DNA of 64,000 bases from Prochlorococcus sp. AG-335-A05 (GCA_003282425.1 QBZF01000001.1:57450-121449); one strand, 5' to 3'; numbered from the stretch's first letter, positions 10,491 through 21,507 are shown. The notes: generated by a model not told the origin, from the letters alone. A program made the numbers and translations.

Positions 10491-11707
10491 TAATTTTCTT
10501 TTAAAATTTTATCAAGCAAATCCCATCTATCTTTTGTAATAGGAATACTTGAAATAATTTCTTGTATATAGGAACTTAATTGTAGTTTACTGGCTTCTGT
10601 TAACGTGAGTCCTCTTGATCTCATATAGAAAAGTTCTTCTTCATTTAATTGTGAAATAGTTGCACCATGTTTGCATTTTACATCATCAGCAATTATTTCT
10701 AATTGAGGTTTAGTATCTATTTTTGCATGTCTCGATAAAAGTAGATTCCTGCTTAATTGTGACGCATCGGTCTTTTGCGCAATTTTTGGAACAATGATGG
10801 AACCTTCAAAGACTGCATGTGATTTATCATCTGCCAAGGATTTATTAATTTGATCTAAAAATCCATTAGGACCGTTAAATTGCATTGTTGTATAAGTAGC
10901 TATTTGATCGTTATTTTTTGTTATTTGTATTCCTTTTATATTTGTTTTGGCATTTCCATCTAATTGATTAATACGTATTTCAAATCTTGCATAATTAAAC
11001 TTGAAATGTAGTGATCCTAGACTATATTCACTATTGGTCTTTTGAATTACATTTAAAGAATTTAATAAATTAGATTTCCTTTCTCCATAAGAAACTACAC
11101 CATGATTAACCAAAGTATTTTCTTCTAAACACAAATAGGTTGATTGAGATAGTGAAGAATTTTTGTTTCCGAGATTAATTTGTATTAAATCGACTTTAGA
11201 ATTCTTTTCAAAGAATAAAATAAGTGTTTTAGCATTAAAAGAGTCGGGTGAAGATGCACTAAATATCTCAAGAGGAGGAATTTTATTACCAGAAATATTT
11301 AAACCTAAGATGTTTTCTTTAGAACTTAAACAATGATTTAGTAGGTCACTCCAATGATCATTCTGATCAGAATTAGATATATTTTTTTTTATATAGTCTA
11401 CTATTTCTATATCTTTTAATTTTTTTATTGAATAGTTTTCTTTTTCTAAATTGATTGAGTTATTCTCTCCGATGATCAATCTAATTATATTTTGAGAGGC
11501 TTTTTTATATGGGAGATTAACTTTAGATTCTTTATTCTTATTTGAATGGTCTAAAAAACTTGAAAATTTAGATTTATTTGAAAGTCTCCAGTATTCACTT
11601 TTGATATTTGGTAACGGATTTAATTTTAATTTATCAAGACAAATTTTTTGTATCTCAGATGGATTACTAATTAATTCATTCTTTTTGATTTCTTCAATGA
11701 TTTGCAT
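10490..11707 (-). CDS. sufD: Fe-S cluster assembly protein SufD
   Basis: Position between sufC and sufS; C-terminal KCKHGATISQLNEEELFYMRSRGL. Confidence 0.95.
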   Translation of the reverse strand: MQIIEEIKKNELISNPSEIQKICLDKLKLNPLPNIKSEYWRLSNKSKFSSFLDHSNKNKESKVNLPYKKASQNIIRLIIGENNSINLEKENYSIKKLKDIEIVDYIKKNISNSDQNDHWSDLLNHCLSSKENILGLNISGNKIPPLEIFSASSPDSFNAKTLILFFEKNSKVDLIQINLGNKNSSLSQSTYLCLEENTLVNHGVVSYGERKSNLLNSLNVIQKTNSEYSLGSLHFKFNYARFEIRINQLDGNAKTNIKGIQITKNNDQIATYTTMQFNGPNGFLDQINKSLADDKSHAVFEGSIIVPKIAQKTDASQLSRNLLLSRHAKIDTKPQLEIIADDVKCKHGATISQLNEEELFYMRSRGLTLTEASKLQLSSYIQEIISSIPITKDRWDLLDKILKEN

Positions 11708-11711
11708 TGAT

Positions 11712-12500
11712 TTATTGCTCTTTTATAAAATTATCAGTCCATTCATATCCATTTTTCTCAAGTTCTAGGGCAAGATCACTTTCTCCAGTTTTTATTATTT
11801 GACCGTCTGCCATTACATGAACATAATCGGGCTGTATTTCATCTAATAACCTTTGATAGTGTGTGATTAAGATGATTCCTGTTTGTTCATTAGATATCTT
11901 CTTTATACCTGAGGCAACTACTCTCAGTGCATCAATATCTAAACCTGAGTCGGTTTCATCCAAAATTGCAATTTTTGGTTCTAATAATGCCATTTGTAAT
12001 ATTTCATTCCTTTTCTTTTCCCCACCTGAAAATCCTTGATTAATACTCCTCGATAAAAAAGCAGAATCCATTTTGACTAAGTCAAGTTTTTCTTTTACTA
12101 AGTCTTCAAAATCAAAAGTATCAAGTTCTTCTTTATTAAGAAATTTTCTTCTTGCATTTGTAGCAACTCTAAGAAATTCTAGATTACTTACTCCAGGAAT
12201 TTCGATTGGATATTGAAAACCAAGGAAAATTCCAGATTGAGCTCTCTCCTCTGGTTCTAAAGACTGAATATCATTCCCCGTAAATTTTATTTCGCCTTTA
12301 GTTATTTTGTATGATGGATGACCCGCAATAATCTTGGAAAGAGTACTTTTGCCACATCCATTTCTTCCCATGATTGCGTGAATTTCGCCAGGATTAACTG
12401 AAATGGTTACCCCTTTTAAAATAGGAAGATTTTCGATAGATGCAAAAAGATTATTTACTTCTAATATTGGATCTAATTCTTTCGTTTTGCTTTGCATCAC
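11712..12500 (-). CDS. sufC: Fe-S cluster assembly ATPase SufC
   Basis: [55 protein letters not shown]. Confidence 0.98.
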   Translation of the reverse strand: MMQSKTKELDPILEVNNLFASIENLPILKGVTISVNPGEIHAIMGRNGCGKSTLSKIIAGHPSYKITKGEIKFTGNDIQSLEPEERAQSGIFLGFQYPIEIPGVSNLEFLRVATNARRKFLNKEELDTFDFEDLVKEKLDLVKMDSAFLSRSINQGFSGGEKKRNEILQMALLEPKIAILDETDSGLDIDALRVVASGIKKISNEQTGIILITHYQRLLDEIQPDYVHVMADGQIIKTGESDLALELEKNGYEWTDNFIKEQ

Positions 12501-12518
12501 ACTTTAGAAAATAATTGA

Positions 12519-13961
12519 TTATCCTACTGAACCTTCTAATTTGAGGGCAAGCAGTTTATCAGCTTCAGCCGCAAATTCCATTGGCAGTTGATTAAATACA
12601 TCTCTACAAAAGCCACTAACCATCATTGATACAGCCTCTTCAAATTCAATTCCTCTACTTTGCAAATAAAAGAGTTGATCTTCAGAAATTCTGCATGTAC
12701 TTGCTTCATGCTCAATTTCTGAATTTGGTTGTTGAGATTGAATATAAGGAAATGTATTCGCAGCAGCTTGATCACCTATTAACATTGAATCACATTGACT
12801 ATAATTTCTTGATCCAGAAGCTTTCGAACCCATTTTTACAAGACCTCTGTAACTATTAATTGAATTGCCAGCACTAATTCCTTTACTAACTATTGTTGAT
12901 TTAGTTCTAGGACCGATGTGAATCATTTTTGTACCTGTATCGGCTTGTTGAAGGTTATTAGTAAGAGCTACAGAATAAAATTCTCCTACCGATTCTTCTC
13001 CTAAAAGAATACAGCTAGGATATTTCCATGTAATCGCAGAGCCTGTTTCAACTTGGGACCAGCTTATTTTACTTCTCTTACCTAAACATTTCCCCCTTTT
13101 GGTGACAAAATTAAAGATTCCTCCAACGCCTTCTTCATTCCCAGCATACCAATTTTGCACTGTTGAATATTTAATTGAGGCGTCGTCTAAGGCAATAAGT
13201 TCAACCACCGCTGCGTGAAGAGTATTCGTATCAAACATTGGAGCTGTACATCCTTCAAGGTAGCTAACGGAGCTGGATTCTTCTGCGATAATTAAAGTTC
13301 TTTCAAACTGACCAGAATCCCCACTATTGATTCTAAAATATGATGAGAGATCCATCGGACATTTAACTCCTTTTGGAATGTAAACGAATGAACCATCACT
13401 AAAAACAGCAGAGTTTAATGCAGCAAAGTAGTTATCATTAGACGGAACAACAGAACCTAAATATTTTTCTATTAAATTCGAGTAATCTTTGACTGCTTCA
13501 CTTATAGAGCAAAATATTACTCCATGCTCCGCAAGTTCTTTTCGGAAGGTTGTTGCAATAGATACGCTGTCGAATACTGCATCAACAGCAACATTTGTAA
13601 GTTTTTTTTGTTCAGTAAGAGGAATTCCTAATTTATCAAAAGTTTCTAGTAGCTTGGGATCAACTTCATCTAAGCTAGAAATCTTTTCTTTTTGTTTGGG
13701 TGCAGAATAGTAAATTATATCTTGATAATCAATCTTTTTGTAACCTAGGTCTGCCCAGTTTGGCTCCTCCATTTTTTGCCATTTCCGAAAGGCATTAATT
13801 CTGAAATTAAGAAGATATTGAGGCTCTTCTTTTTTTTCTGAAATTAATCGAATTGTATCTTCATTTAGACCTTTGGAAATCTTTTCAGTTTCGATATCGG
13901 TAACGAAACCATATTTGTATGGTTCAGTTACGACATCTTTAACTAAATTTTCACTTACCAT
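12519..13961 (-). CDS. sufB: Fe-S cluster assembly protein SufB
   Basis: 480 aa with [23 protein letters not shown] and [21 protein letters not shown]. Confidence 0.98.
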   Translation of the reverse strand: MVSENLVKDVVTEPYKYGFVTDIETEKISKGLNEDTIRLISEKKEEPQYLLNFRINAFRKWQKMEEPNWADLGYKKIDYQDIIYYSAPKQKEKISSLDEVDPKLLETFDKLGIPLTEQKKLTNVAVDAVFDSVSIATTFRKELAEHGVIFCSISEAVKDYSNLIEKYLGSVVPSNDNYFAALNSAVFSDGSFVYIPKGVKCPMDLSSYFRINSGDSGQFERTLIIAEESSSVSYLEGCTAPMFDTNTLHAAVVELIALDDASIKYSTVQNWYAGNEEGVGGIFNFVTKRGKCLGKRSKISWSQVETGSAITWKYPSCILLGEESVGEFYSVALTNNLQQADTGTKMIHIGPRTKSTIVSKGISAGNSINSYRGLVKMGSKASGSRNYSQCDSMLIGDQAAANTFPYIQSQQPNSEIEHEASTCRISEDQLFYLQSRGIEFEEAVSMMVSGFCRDVFNQLPMEFAAEADKLLALKLEGSVG

Positions 13962-14058
13962 AATTTCTATAAATTAATTTATTACAATTAGTTTTCTATA
14001 CTTTAGCTAAATATATGCTTAATATTGAGTTTTTATCTTTAATTAAATTAAAAAATTA

Positions 14059-14421
14059 ATGTCTAATCAAACAAATTCTTTTCCAAGTCCGTTAAGCGAT
14101 GAGATCGTTAAAAATATAGATCAACTGAATTTGCCAATAATTAAAAAGCATCATGTTAGATTGCTCGCCCATTGTCTTGAAATCTTCAAGGAAATTGGTA
14201 AAGATGAAAAATCTTTCTTTGAAGAAGATGAACTTCTTAAGAAATGGTGTGCAAAAAAATCCCAGAAGTTTAATGACAAAAATTTTAATCAACTTTTTTA
14301 TGAACAAATGTCTTCTGCTGCAAAAAAAATAAACTTTTTTTCTAAGAGTATTGAAAAAAATTTCAAAGAATTGGATCTTGAGGATTTAATCACTTTAGTT
14401 GAACAAAATCAGGAGAATTAA
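14059..14421 (+). CDS. conserved hypothetical protein divergent from suf operon
   Basis: 120 aa ORF with its own upstream AT-rich spacer, no recognised domain. Confidence 0.6.
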   Translation: MSNQTNSFPSPLSDEIVKNIDQLNLPIIKKHHVRLLAHCLEIFKEIGKDEKSFFEEDELLKKWCAKKSQKFNDKNFNQLFYEQMSSAAKKINFFSKSIEKNFKELDLEDLITLVEQNQEN

Positions 14422-14615
14422 TATGAAGCGATCCCGAAGAAAAAATATATTTTTGTTGAGTTCTTAACAATTCAAGGTAATAAAATTTAAAAAAACAGAA
14501 AATTAATTTACAAGTTATAGATTTCTAGATTTCATTAAAATACACTTATACCAGTTACTTATAAGAAAATTGTAAAATTTAAAAACTTGAAAGTAGTCAG
14601 AAGATCCTGACGACT

Positions 14616-14624
14616 GCCTATAAT
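14616..14624 (+). promoter_or_regulatory. candidate extended -10 (tgcctataat) upstream of DUF4912 gene
   Basis: TATAAT preceded by TG-like extension; a GTCAG(aagatc)CTGAC dyad lies just upstream. Confidence 0.35.
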
Positions 14625-14685
14625 GTCACCCAAACTGCAAAAAAAAAGAACATACTAATCCCATGCAATTTATGGAGTTTTAAAA

Positions 14686-15783
14686 GTGGTTGATGGGATC
14701 AGGAATAAAGAATATCTACTTAGTCTAACCCTCAGACAACTGCGTCAAGAAGCTAGTAAATTATCTGTCCCACTATACAGTAGAAAGACAAAAGCTGTAC
14801 TTATTGATCTCATTGATAAATATCAAAAAAATGCTAATCAAATCTTAACTAAAAATACTTCTCCAAAAATTTCTAAACTTATAACTCAACCAGTAAAAGA
14901 AGAAGTTAATACAAAATTAGTATTTTTGCCCAGAGATCCAGAATGGGCATATGTATTTTGGCAAATCTCAGAAAGTGATAGAGATAAAGCTCAGTCTTTA
15001 GGTGCTAATAAATTATGTCTACGTTTATATGATGCCTCAGGTATTGGTGAAGGAAATCTAAATCAGGGTACTTTAAGAGAAATTGCTGTAGATAGTTATA
15101 GTACTGAATGGTATTTGCCCATTCCTCTAGCTGATAGGGACTATAAAGTTGAATTGGGTTACAAATACGGCTTTAAATGGATGTCATTAGCTTTTTCCTC
15201 TGTAAGCCATGTACCAGGTACTCAGCCTTCAGAGCAGATTCTAGATAAATTTGTTCCTTTTAATTTAGACACTCCTGTATCATCTGAGACTCCTTCAATT
15301 ATGCAAAAAACCTCACAGGTACAAGAAAATAATGATTTGCATGAGCGCTTATACCATGCAGCAACTAGTTTTCCTACAAAAAGAAAAGTAGGTTCTGAAG
15401 AATTTATGGAAAATATGAATTCAACAAAATTTAACTCAAATCTCACCGATTCTGGTGCAGGGCAATGGTCTTCAGGCTTGAATGAATCTGGTAGTGGAGT
15501 AGTTAAAAATAAATCTTTTTGGTTAGTTGCCGATTCGGAATTAATTGTTTACGGAGCAACAGATCCATCTGCCAAATTAACTATTGGTGAAGAAGAAGTT
15601 CCTTTGGCTGCCGACGGTACTTTTAGACTTCAAGTTCCTTTTAGGGATGGTTCTCAGAAATATGAAATTAAAGCCGTTGATGCTTCTGGTGATCAAGAAA
15701 AAAGTATAACAATGAAATTTGATAGAGTTACTCCTCTTGATGATACAAATGAGAAAAATAATGCTGAGACAGAATGGTTTTGA
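14686..15783 (+). CDS. DUF4912 domain-containing protein
   Basis: N-terminal Rho/SAP-like helix region then VFLPRDPEWAYVFWQISESDRDKAQSLGANKLCLRLYDASG. Confidence 0.82.
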   Translation: MVDGIRNKEYLLSLTLRQLRQEASKLSVPLYSRKTKAVLIDLIDKYQKNANQILTKNTSPKISKLITQPVKEEVNTKLVFLPRDPEWAYVFWQISESDRDKAQSLGANKLCLRLYDASGIGEGNLNQGTLREIAVDSYSTEWYLPIPLADRDYKVELGYKYGFKWMSLAFSSVSHVPGTQPSEQILDKFVPFNLDTPVSSETPSIMQKTSQVQENNDLHERLYHAATSFPTKRKVGSEEFMENMNSTKFNSNLTDSGAGQWSSGLNESGSGVVKNKSFWLVADSELIVYGATDPSAKLTIGEEEVPLAADGTFRLQVPFRDGSQKYEIKAVDASGDQEKSITMKFDRVTPLDDTNEKNNAETEWF

Positions 15784-15795
15784 ATAAATAAATTA

Positions 15796-15966
15796 ATGCT
15801 AAAAAAAATTGTTGCTCTTACCCCTTTATTTGGAGCTTTAAGTTTCCCATTAATAGTTCCTATTACTATTTCTAAATTTGGAATCAATTATGGAATTCTA
15901 AGTGCATTAGTTATTTCCTCCTTATGGTTTATCGCTATGTTAAGAACATCCGAAATGCCGCATTAA
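15796..15966 (+). CDS. small membrane protein, conserved hypothetical (not in supplied ORF track)
   Basis: 56 codons: MLKKIVALTPLFGALSFPLIVPITISKFGINYGILSALVISSLWFIAMLRTSEMPH; fills the gap between DUF4912 gene and pgm. Confidence 0.6.
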   Translation: MLKKIVALTPLFGALSFPLIVPITISKFGINYGILSALVISSLWFIAMLRTSEMPH

Positions 15967-15999
15967 TTTAGTTAGATTTTTTTAAGCTTTATAGAAATC

Positions 16000-17637
16000 A
16001 TGTCTGAAGTTAATGTTATTAATATAAAAAATCCTTTTGTAGATCAGAAACCAGGCACTTCGGGTTTGAGAAAAAGTACTTTAAGGTTTCAAGAAGAGCA
16101 TTACTTAGAAATATTTATAGAGGCAATTTTTAAATCAATTAATAATTTGAGAGGATCAACTTTGGTTGTTGGTGGGGATGGTAGATATGGGAATATTGAA
16201 GCAATCAAGAAGATTATCCAAATATGCGTAGCTCATAAAGTTGGAAAAGTTATTATTCCAAAAAATGGTTTATTATCTACACCTGCGACATCTCACTTGA
16301 TTAGAAAAGAGGGAGCTATTGGAGGAATTATTCTTTCAGCGAGTCATAATCCTGGTGGTATTGAAGGGGATTTCGGAGTTAAATTAAATACTGCTAATGG
16401 TGGACCTGCTGCCGAGTCAATTACAAATCAAATATTTCAATGTTCTCAATCACTTAAGAGTTACAAAATTAGAAATGTTAACATTCCAGACTTAGATAAG
16501 TTAGGTATATACTCGTTTGGTGAAACTTCAATAGAAATAATTGATGGATTAAAGGATTATTCAGATTTAATGGAGAATATTTTTGATTTAGATCAAATAA
16601 GTGATTTTCTGAAAAAGGATTTCTCTTTAATTTTTGATGCAATGAATGCAGTTACTGGTCCATATGCAAAAAATATTTTTGTTGAAAAAATGGGTCTTGT
16701 AGATGACTGTGTCATGAATGGCATACCTCTAGAGGATTTTGGAGGTTTACATCCTGATCCAAATCTGACTTATGCGTCTAAATTGGCAGACTTGTTATTA
16801 GTTCAAAAAGCCTATAGTTTTGGAGCTGCATGTGATGGTGATGGCGACAGAAATATGATCTTAGGTAAGGGATGTTTTGTAAATCCGAGTGATAGTCTGG
16901 CAGTTATTACCGCTAATACAAATTGTGTACCAGGATATAAAGATGGTATTGCTGGTGTTGCACGATCCATGCCTACGAGTTCAGCAGTAGACTTTGTTGC
17001 TCGTGCTTTAAATATTTCTTGTTTTGAAACACCAACTGGATGGAAATTTTTTGGAAATCTTTTAGATTCTAATTTAATTACAATTTGTGGAGAGGAAAGT
17101 TTCGGAACTGGTAGTAATCATGTCAGAGAAAAAGATGGCTTATGGGCGGTTTTATATTGGTTACAAATTTTAGCTGTGAAAAATTGTTCAGTTAGTGAAT
17201 TAATTCAAAACCACTGGAAACAATACGGAAGAAATTATTATTCAAGGCATGATTATGAGGCTATTCCTTCGGCTATTGCAAATCAAATATTTAATAATTT
17301 ATCTTCTATGCTTCCAAGTTTAAAAGACAATAAGTTTGCTGGAAATCTTGTAAAACACGCAGATAACTTTTCATATTTAGATCCAGTAGATAATACAATT
17401 AGTAAAAATCAGGGGTTAAGAATTATACTTGAGGACAGTAGCAGAGTAATTTTACGTTTATCAGGTACTGGTACAAAAGGTTCAACTTTAAGACTATATT
17501 TTGAAAAATTTGCAAGTTCTCAACATAATTTAAGTTTAAATCCTCAAATAGCTTTGAAAGATTTAATTTATAATTTAGATCATTTATTAAACATTTCAAA
17601 ACTTACCAAAATGGAAAAACCTACTGTTATTACATAA
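16000..17637 (+). CDS. pgm: phosphoglucomutase
   Basis: SASHNPGG active-site serine loop, DGDGDRNMILG metal loop, C-terminal RLSGTGTKGSTLRLY. Confidence 0.96.
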   Translation: MSEVNVINIKNPFVDQKPGTSGLRKSTLRFQEEHYLEIFIEAIFKSINNLRGSTLVVGGDGRYGNIEAIKKIIQICVAHKVGKVIIPKNGLLSTPATSHLIRKEGAIGGIILSASHNPGGIEGDFGVKLNTANGGPAAESITNQIFQCSQSLKSYKIRNVNIPDLDKLGIYSFGETSIEIIDGLKDYSDLMENIFDLDQISDFLKKDFSLIFDAMNAVTGPYAKNIFVEKMGLVDDCVMNGIPLEDFGGLHPDPNLTYASKLADLLLVQKAYSFGAACDGDGDRNMILGKGCFVNPSDSLAVITANTNCVPGYKDGIAGVARSMPTSSAVDFVARALNISCFETPTGWKFFGNLLDSNLITICGEESFGTGSNHVREKDGLWAVLYWLQILAVKNCSVSELIQNHWKQYGRNYYSRHDYEAIPSAIANQIFNNLSSMLPSLKDNKFAGNLVKHADNFSYLDPVDNTISKNQGLRIILEDSSRVILRLSGTGTKGSTLRLYFEKFASSQHNLSLNPQIALKDLIYNLDHLLNISKLTKMEKPTVIT

Positions 17638-17671
17638 TTTTCAAAAATGATTTATTCGTTAGATTAAAAAA

Positions 17672-18961
17672 ATGGAGTCAGATAATTTATTTAGCAATAC
17701 TTATCGAATACAAAGTAACGCTCCATTAGCGGATATATTAAGACCAAAAACTTTAGATGATTTTTTCGGTCAAGAATCCATCTTAGGACATAATTCTTTA
17801 TTAAGAAATGCAATTTTGAATGATAAGTTAGGGAATATAATTTTTTCTGGGCCGCCTGGTGTAGGTAAAACAACTTTAATTGAGATTATATCTTCTAATA
17901 CTCGTTCCTCATTAATAAAGTTGAATGCTGTTTTGTCTAATATCAAGGAGTTAAGAACTGAGATTATTAATGCGAAGGAAAGGTTACTTAGTTCAAATAG
18001 GAAAACAATTTTATTTATTGATGAGGTACATAGATTCACCTCAGTCCAACAAGATGCTTTATTGCCCTCAATTGAAAATGGCACCATTACTTTTATTGGT
18101 GCTACAACAGAAAATCCTTTCTTTGCCGTTAATAAAGCTCTAATTAGTAGAGCTCGTATTTTCTCATTACTTCCTTTAAATAAAAATGATTTGAGGAAAA
18201 TAATTGATAAAGTAATAAAGTATTACTCGTGCCTTAAAGATTCCAGAGTTATTGAAATAAAAGAAGAGGCAATAAATCATTTAATAAAATTTTCTGGAGG
18301 GGATGCGAGGAATCTTATAAACGCTTTAGAGTTGAGTATAAGTATTACAAAAGAAAATAAAGAAAACATAGTTGTTATTGATCTTCCAATTGCTGAAGAT
18401 TCAATCCAAAAGAAAAATATTGTATATGACAAAAATGGACAAAACCATTTTGATGTTATTAGTGCATTTATAAAATCTATTAGAGGTTCAAACCCAGATG
18501 CGACTTTATATTGGCTTGCCTATATGGTTGAGGCTGGTGAAGATCCAAATTTTATCTTTCGAAGACTTTTAATTTCTGCTTCTGAGGATATAGGTCTTGC
18601 AGACCCCAATGCAATAGTTGTAGTGCAGTCTTGTTGTGATGCTTTTGATCGAGTTGGTTTCCCTGAAGGATTATTTTTTCTTTCTCAAGCTTCTTTATAC
18701 TTAGCAATTTCTCAAAAGAGTAATAGCACTAAATCAATTTTTAAAGCCGTAGAAGCCATCAAGGCTACTAATGTATCGTTAGTTCCCAATCACCTGAAAA
18801 ATAATGCTAGTAATTACTTAAATCCACATAATTATCAAGGGAACTGGTTGCAACAAGAATATCTGCCAAAAGATTTAAAAGGAATGAAGTTTTGGAAACC
18901 AAAAAATTCTGGATGGGAAAAAAATAGATATGAAGATTTACATAAAAAACAAAAAAGTTAG
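17672..18961 (+). CDS. rarA: replication-associated recombination ATPase RarA/MgsA
   Basis: PLADILRPKTLDDFFGQESILG, Walker A GPPGVGKTTL, DEVHRFTSVQQDALLPSIE. Confidence 0.93.
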   Translation: MESDNLFSNTYRIQSNAPLADILRPKTLDDFFGQESILGHNSLLRNAILNDKLGNIIFSGPPGVGKTTLIEIISSNTRSSLIKLNAVLSNIKELRTEIINAKERLLSSNRKTILFIDEVHRFTSVQQDALLPSIENGTITFIGATTENPFFAVNKALISRARIFSLLPLNKNDLRKIIDKVIKYYSCLKDSRVIEIKEEAINHLIKFSGGDARNLINALELSISITKENKENIVVIDLPIAEDSIQKKNIVYDKNGQNHFDVISAFIKSIRGSNPDATLYWLAYMVEAGEDPNFIFRRLLISASEDIGLADPNAIVVVQSCCDAFDRVGFPEGLFFLSQASLYLAISQKSNSTKSIFKAVEAIKATNVSLVPNHLKNNASNYLNPHNYQGNWLQQEYLPKDLKGMKFWKPKNSGWEKNRYEDLHKKQKS

Positions 18962-19614
18962 ACCATTTTTGAGCTGCAAATAATCTTAGGTATAAAGCGA
19001 GAGGTATCTTTATAAGCTAAAGAGATAGTCCATTTATATAAATTAATTTGAGTAAATTTTAACTTCAGTTTCTTCTTTTTATGAAGTAAGATTTTGTCAT
19101 TTTCAGAATATTGCCATTCCTTTATGTCTTCAGCTAACTTGCCATTATCCCATTTTATGGCGGCCTCAACTGCACACCATTGATTCAAAATGGTGTTTTT
19201 ACATGCTTCGCTAGTAGTATTTGAAATATTTGATTTGAAGAAATATTTTTTCGCTAATTTTGCATAATTGAAATCTCTATCAAGCCTCTCAATATCAATC
19301 CCAATTTTTTTTTCATGCCAAACTAATATAATTGCATCCTTGCAATGACTTAAACTACAATACCCCATCCCTTTTGGTAATTCAGGAGGTTCTCCTGGAT
19401 TTGCAATTAAGGGCACCTCTAATGGATTTAAATTGAAAAGATTTCCCAAACATTGTCTTGTATAAGCTCTGCTTTCTAAAAAAATATTTGCTCTAGGTCT
19501 AGAAAGCTTTTTTGCGATTTCAAGTTCTTTCTTAGTTGCGACATCTTGTACACCTTTTATCTCATGAAACCAAATTTTTGGTATTTTATATTCATAGTTA
19601 TTTAATAATGTCAA
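18958..19614 (-). CDS. 4'-phosphopantetheinyl transferase (Sfp/HetI family)
   Basis: FSLSH-like YCSLSHCKDAIILVW, IGIDIERLDRDFNYAKLAKKYFF, WCAVEAAIKW; TTG start. Confidence 0.87.
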   Translation of the reverse strand: MTLLNNYEYKIPKIWFHEIKGVQDVATKKELEIAKKLSRPRANIFLESRAYTRQCLGNLFNLNPLEVPLIANPGEPPELPKGMGYCSLSHCKDAIILVWHEKKIGIDIERLDRDFNYAKLAKKYFFKSNISNTTSEACKNTILNQWCAVEAAIKWDNGKLAEDIKEWQYSENDKILLHKKKKLKLKFTQINLYKWTISLAYKDTSRFIPKIICSSKMV

Positions 19615-20081
19615 TGGCTCTTAAGGTTGGCGATAAAGCACCAGAATTTATTTTAAAAGACTCTTTTGAAAAAGATGTATCTTTAAAAGATTTTAAAGGT
19701 AAAAGAATAATACTATATTTTTATCCAAAAGATAATACTCCAGGATGTACTAAAGAGGCTTGCAATTTTAAAGAAAATTGGGATTTACTTAAGAAAAATA
19801 ACTTTGTAGTTCTTGGAATTAGTAAAGATAGTGCTTCTTCACATCAGAAATTCATAGAAAAATTTAACTTACCTTTTGTTCTCTTGACTGACCCTGAACC
19901 TTATAAAACCTCTTCTGATTATGATAGTTATGGCCTTAAAAAATTTATGGGAAAGGAATATATGGGAATGATGAGAAATACTTTTTTAATTGATGTTGAT
20001 GGTAAAGTTGAAAAAATCTACTTTAAGGTTAAAGCAGCTATTATGGCAGACCATATTATTTCAGATTTAGGATTAAGGTAA
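19608..20081 (+). CDS. bcp: thioredoxin-dependent peroxiredoxin (BCP/PrxQ)
   Basis: MSMALKVGDKAPEFILKD...YFYPKDNTPGCTKEACNF; ORF-track start 19536 appears too far upstream, ATG at 19608 or 19614 preferred. Confidence 0.93.
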   Translation: MSMALKVGDKAPEFILKDSFEKDVSLKDFKGKRIILYFYPKDNTPGCTKEACNFKENWDLLKKNNFVVLGISKDSASSHQKFIEKFNLPFVLLTDPEPYKTSSDYDSYGLKKFMGKEYMGMMRNTFLIDVDGKVEKIYFKVKAAIMADHIISDLGLR

Positions 20082-20086
20082 ATATT

Positions 20087-20767
20087 CTAATGATTGTAGT
20101 GTGTGATCATACCTTGCATAACTAAATTTGGGGCTATAATTATTTCTTCTTTCTTTTGCTTTAATAGACTACCAATTAATTCAGAGTCGCCTCCGCACAT
20201 AATCAAAATATCCTTAGTAGGGTTAAATGATAAATTAATAACACCCATTAGAGAGTTAGATACGCCTTTTAGCATTGAATCTTCTGTATTAATTAAAAAA
20301 TCTTGAAGAGGAATAACATACTTTTTAGGAGCTTTGAGATTCTTGGTGTATTTCTCCATAGATCTTAGCTGTGTCAGAAAACCAGGTGTTATTTGCCCAC
20401 CGATAATAGAGCCTTGTGCAGTTAACTTCGTCAGAGACAAAGTTGTTCCGCAATCTGCTATTAATAGTTCTTTTCTGAATGGGTTCTCTATTATTTTTAA
20501 AGCTTCCAAGCAACCAAGAGCTCTATCAACCCCAAAATGATTCGGAAGGTTTTTTAATTTAATATCTTCAGTTGAGATTCTATTTTCTTGCTTAAGAGAC
20601 AAATTTGGTAATTTCCCTACTGATGCCCAAATTAAATTATTTAAATTGATATTTTGAGGCACATTATTATTTTTTTGTGTGTGAAAAAACTTATACTTTG
20701 TTTGTAAATTTTCTGCCCAGTGAAGCCTGCTATTGCCAACTAAAAGGAAATTAATATCAGCGATCAT
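20087..20767 (-). CDS. coaX: type III pantothenate kinase
   Basis: FGVDRALGCLEALKI, LIADCGTTLSLTKL, GGQITPGFLTQLRSM. Confidence 0.9.
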   Translation of the reverse strand: MIADINFLLVGNSRLHWAENLQTKYKFFHTQKNNNVPQNINLNNLIWASVGKLPNLSLKQENRISTEDIKLKNLPNHFGVDRALGCLEALKIIENPFRKELLIADCGTTLSLTKLTAQGSIIGGQITPGFLTQLRSMEKYTKNLKAPKKYVIPLQDFLINTEDSMLKGVSNSLMGVINLSFNPTKDILIMCGGDSELIGSLLKQKKEEIIIAPNLVMQGMITHYNH

Positions 20768-20784
20768 AGTCCTGAAAGAAAAAT

Positions 20785-21507
20785 TTAATTTTCAGTATGA
20801 ATTCCACATTCTTGCTTCATTCCGCCAAATCTTGTTGTCCTGCCTTCGTTATCAATACTTTCAGGAGAACTGGAATGCCAATCTCCAACAGTTGAATAAC
20901 CTTTTGAGAAAAGTGGATGTGACGGTAATTGATTTTCTTTCATGTAATAAAAAATATCTTTGTTTTTCCAGTTGAGTAAGGGCCTTAAAGCAAGTCGTTT
21001 GCGTATTACGTCAACAAAATTCATTTTATTCCTATTATTCGTTTGCTCCGATCTCACACCGCTAGCCCAGCAGATTATGTCGTGTTTATCTAAAGCATTT
21101 TCTAAAGGTTTAATTTTTCTTATGTCATGGTATTTATCTAAATCACTAGATTCATTAGTTTCCCAAAGTTTTCCATAAAGGGATTCCATTCTTGCTGGAG
21201 ATAGTTCACTTTGTAAAACCTCTACTTCTAAAGAAAAATCATTAATTAGTCTCTCTGCATACTTATATGTCTCTGAGGGTAAGTAACCTGTATCTATCCA
21301 AAAAATTTTAATTTTTTTTTCTAGTGAGTATTGATGCACCATATGTAAAATAACTGATGACTGTATCCCAAAGCTTGTTGTAATAGCAAAGTGGTTATCA
21401 AAATTTTTATAACCCCATAATATTATTTCTTTGGGAGTCATATCTTTCAATTTTTTATTATGTCCTTCTAAATTAAGTTGAATACTTTCTAGCGATTTCT
21501 TAATCAT
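20785..21507 (-). CDS. cysH: phosphoadenylyl-sulfate (PAPS) reductase
   Basis: TTSFGIQSSVILHMV, IFWIDTGYLPSETY, C-terminal ECGIHTEN. Confidence 0.95.
   Translation of the reverse strand: MIKKSLESIQLNLEGHNKKLKDMTPKEIILWGYKNFDNHFAITTSFGIQSSVILHMVHQYSLEKKIKIFWIDTGYLPSETYKYAERLINDFSLEVEVLQSELSPARMESLYGKLWETNESSDLDKYHDIRKIKPLENALDKHDIICWASGVRSEQTNNRNKMNFVDVIRKRLALRPLLNWKNKDIFYYMKENQLPSHPLFSKGYSTVGDWHSSSPESIDNEGRTTRFGGMKQECGIHTEN

Noticed and set aside
12626-13710. + strand ORFs inside sufB
   Set aside because: Antisense shadows of sufB.
17691-18087. Minus-strand ORFs inside rarA
   Set aside because: Antisense shadows of a conserved ATPase gene.
20103-20975. ORFs opposite coaX and cysH (20103, 20325, 20334, 20733)
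   Set aside because: Overlap confident genes, no protein-like features.
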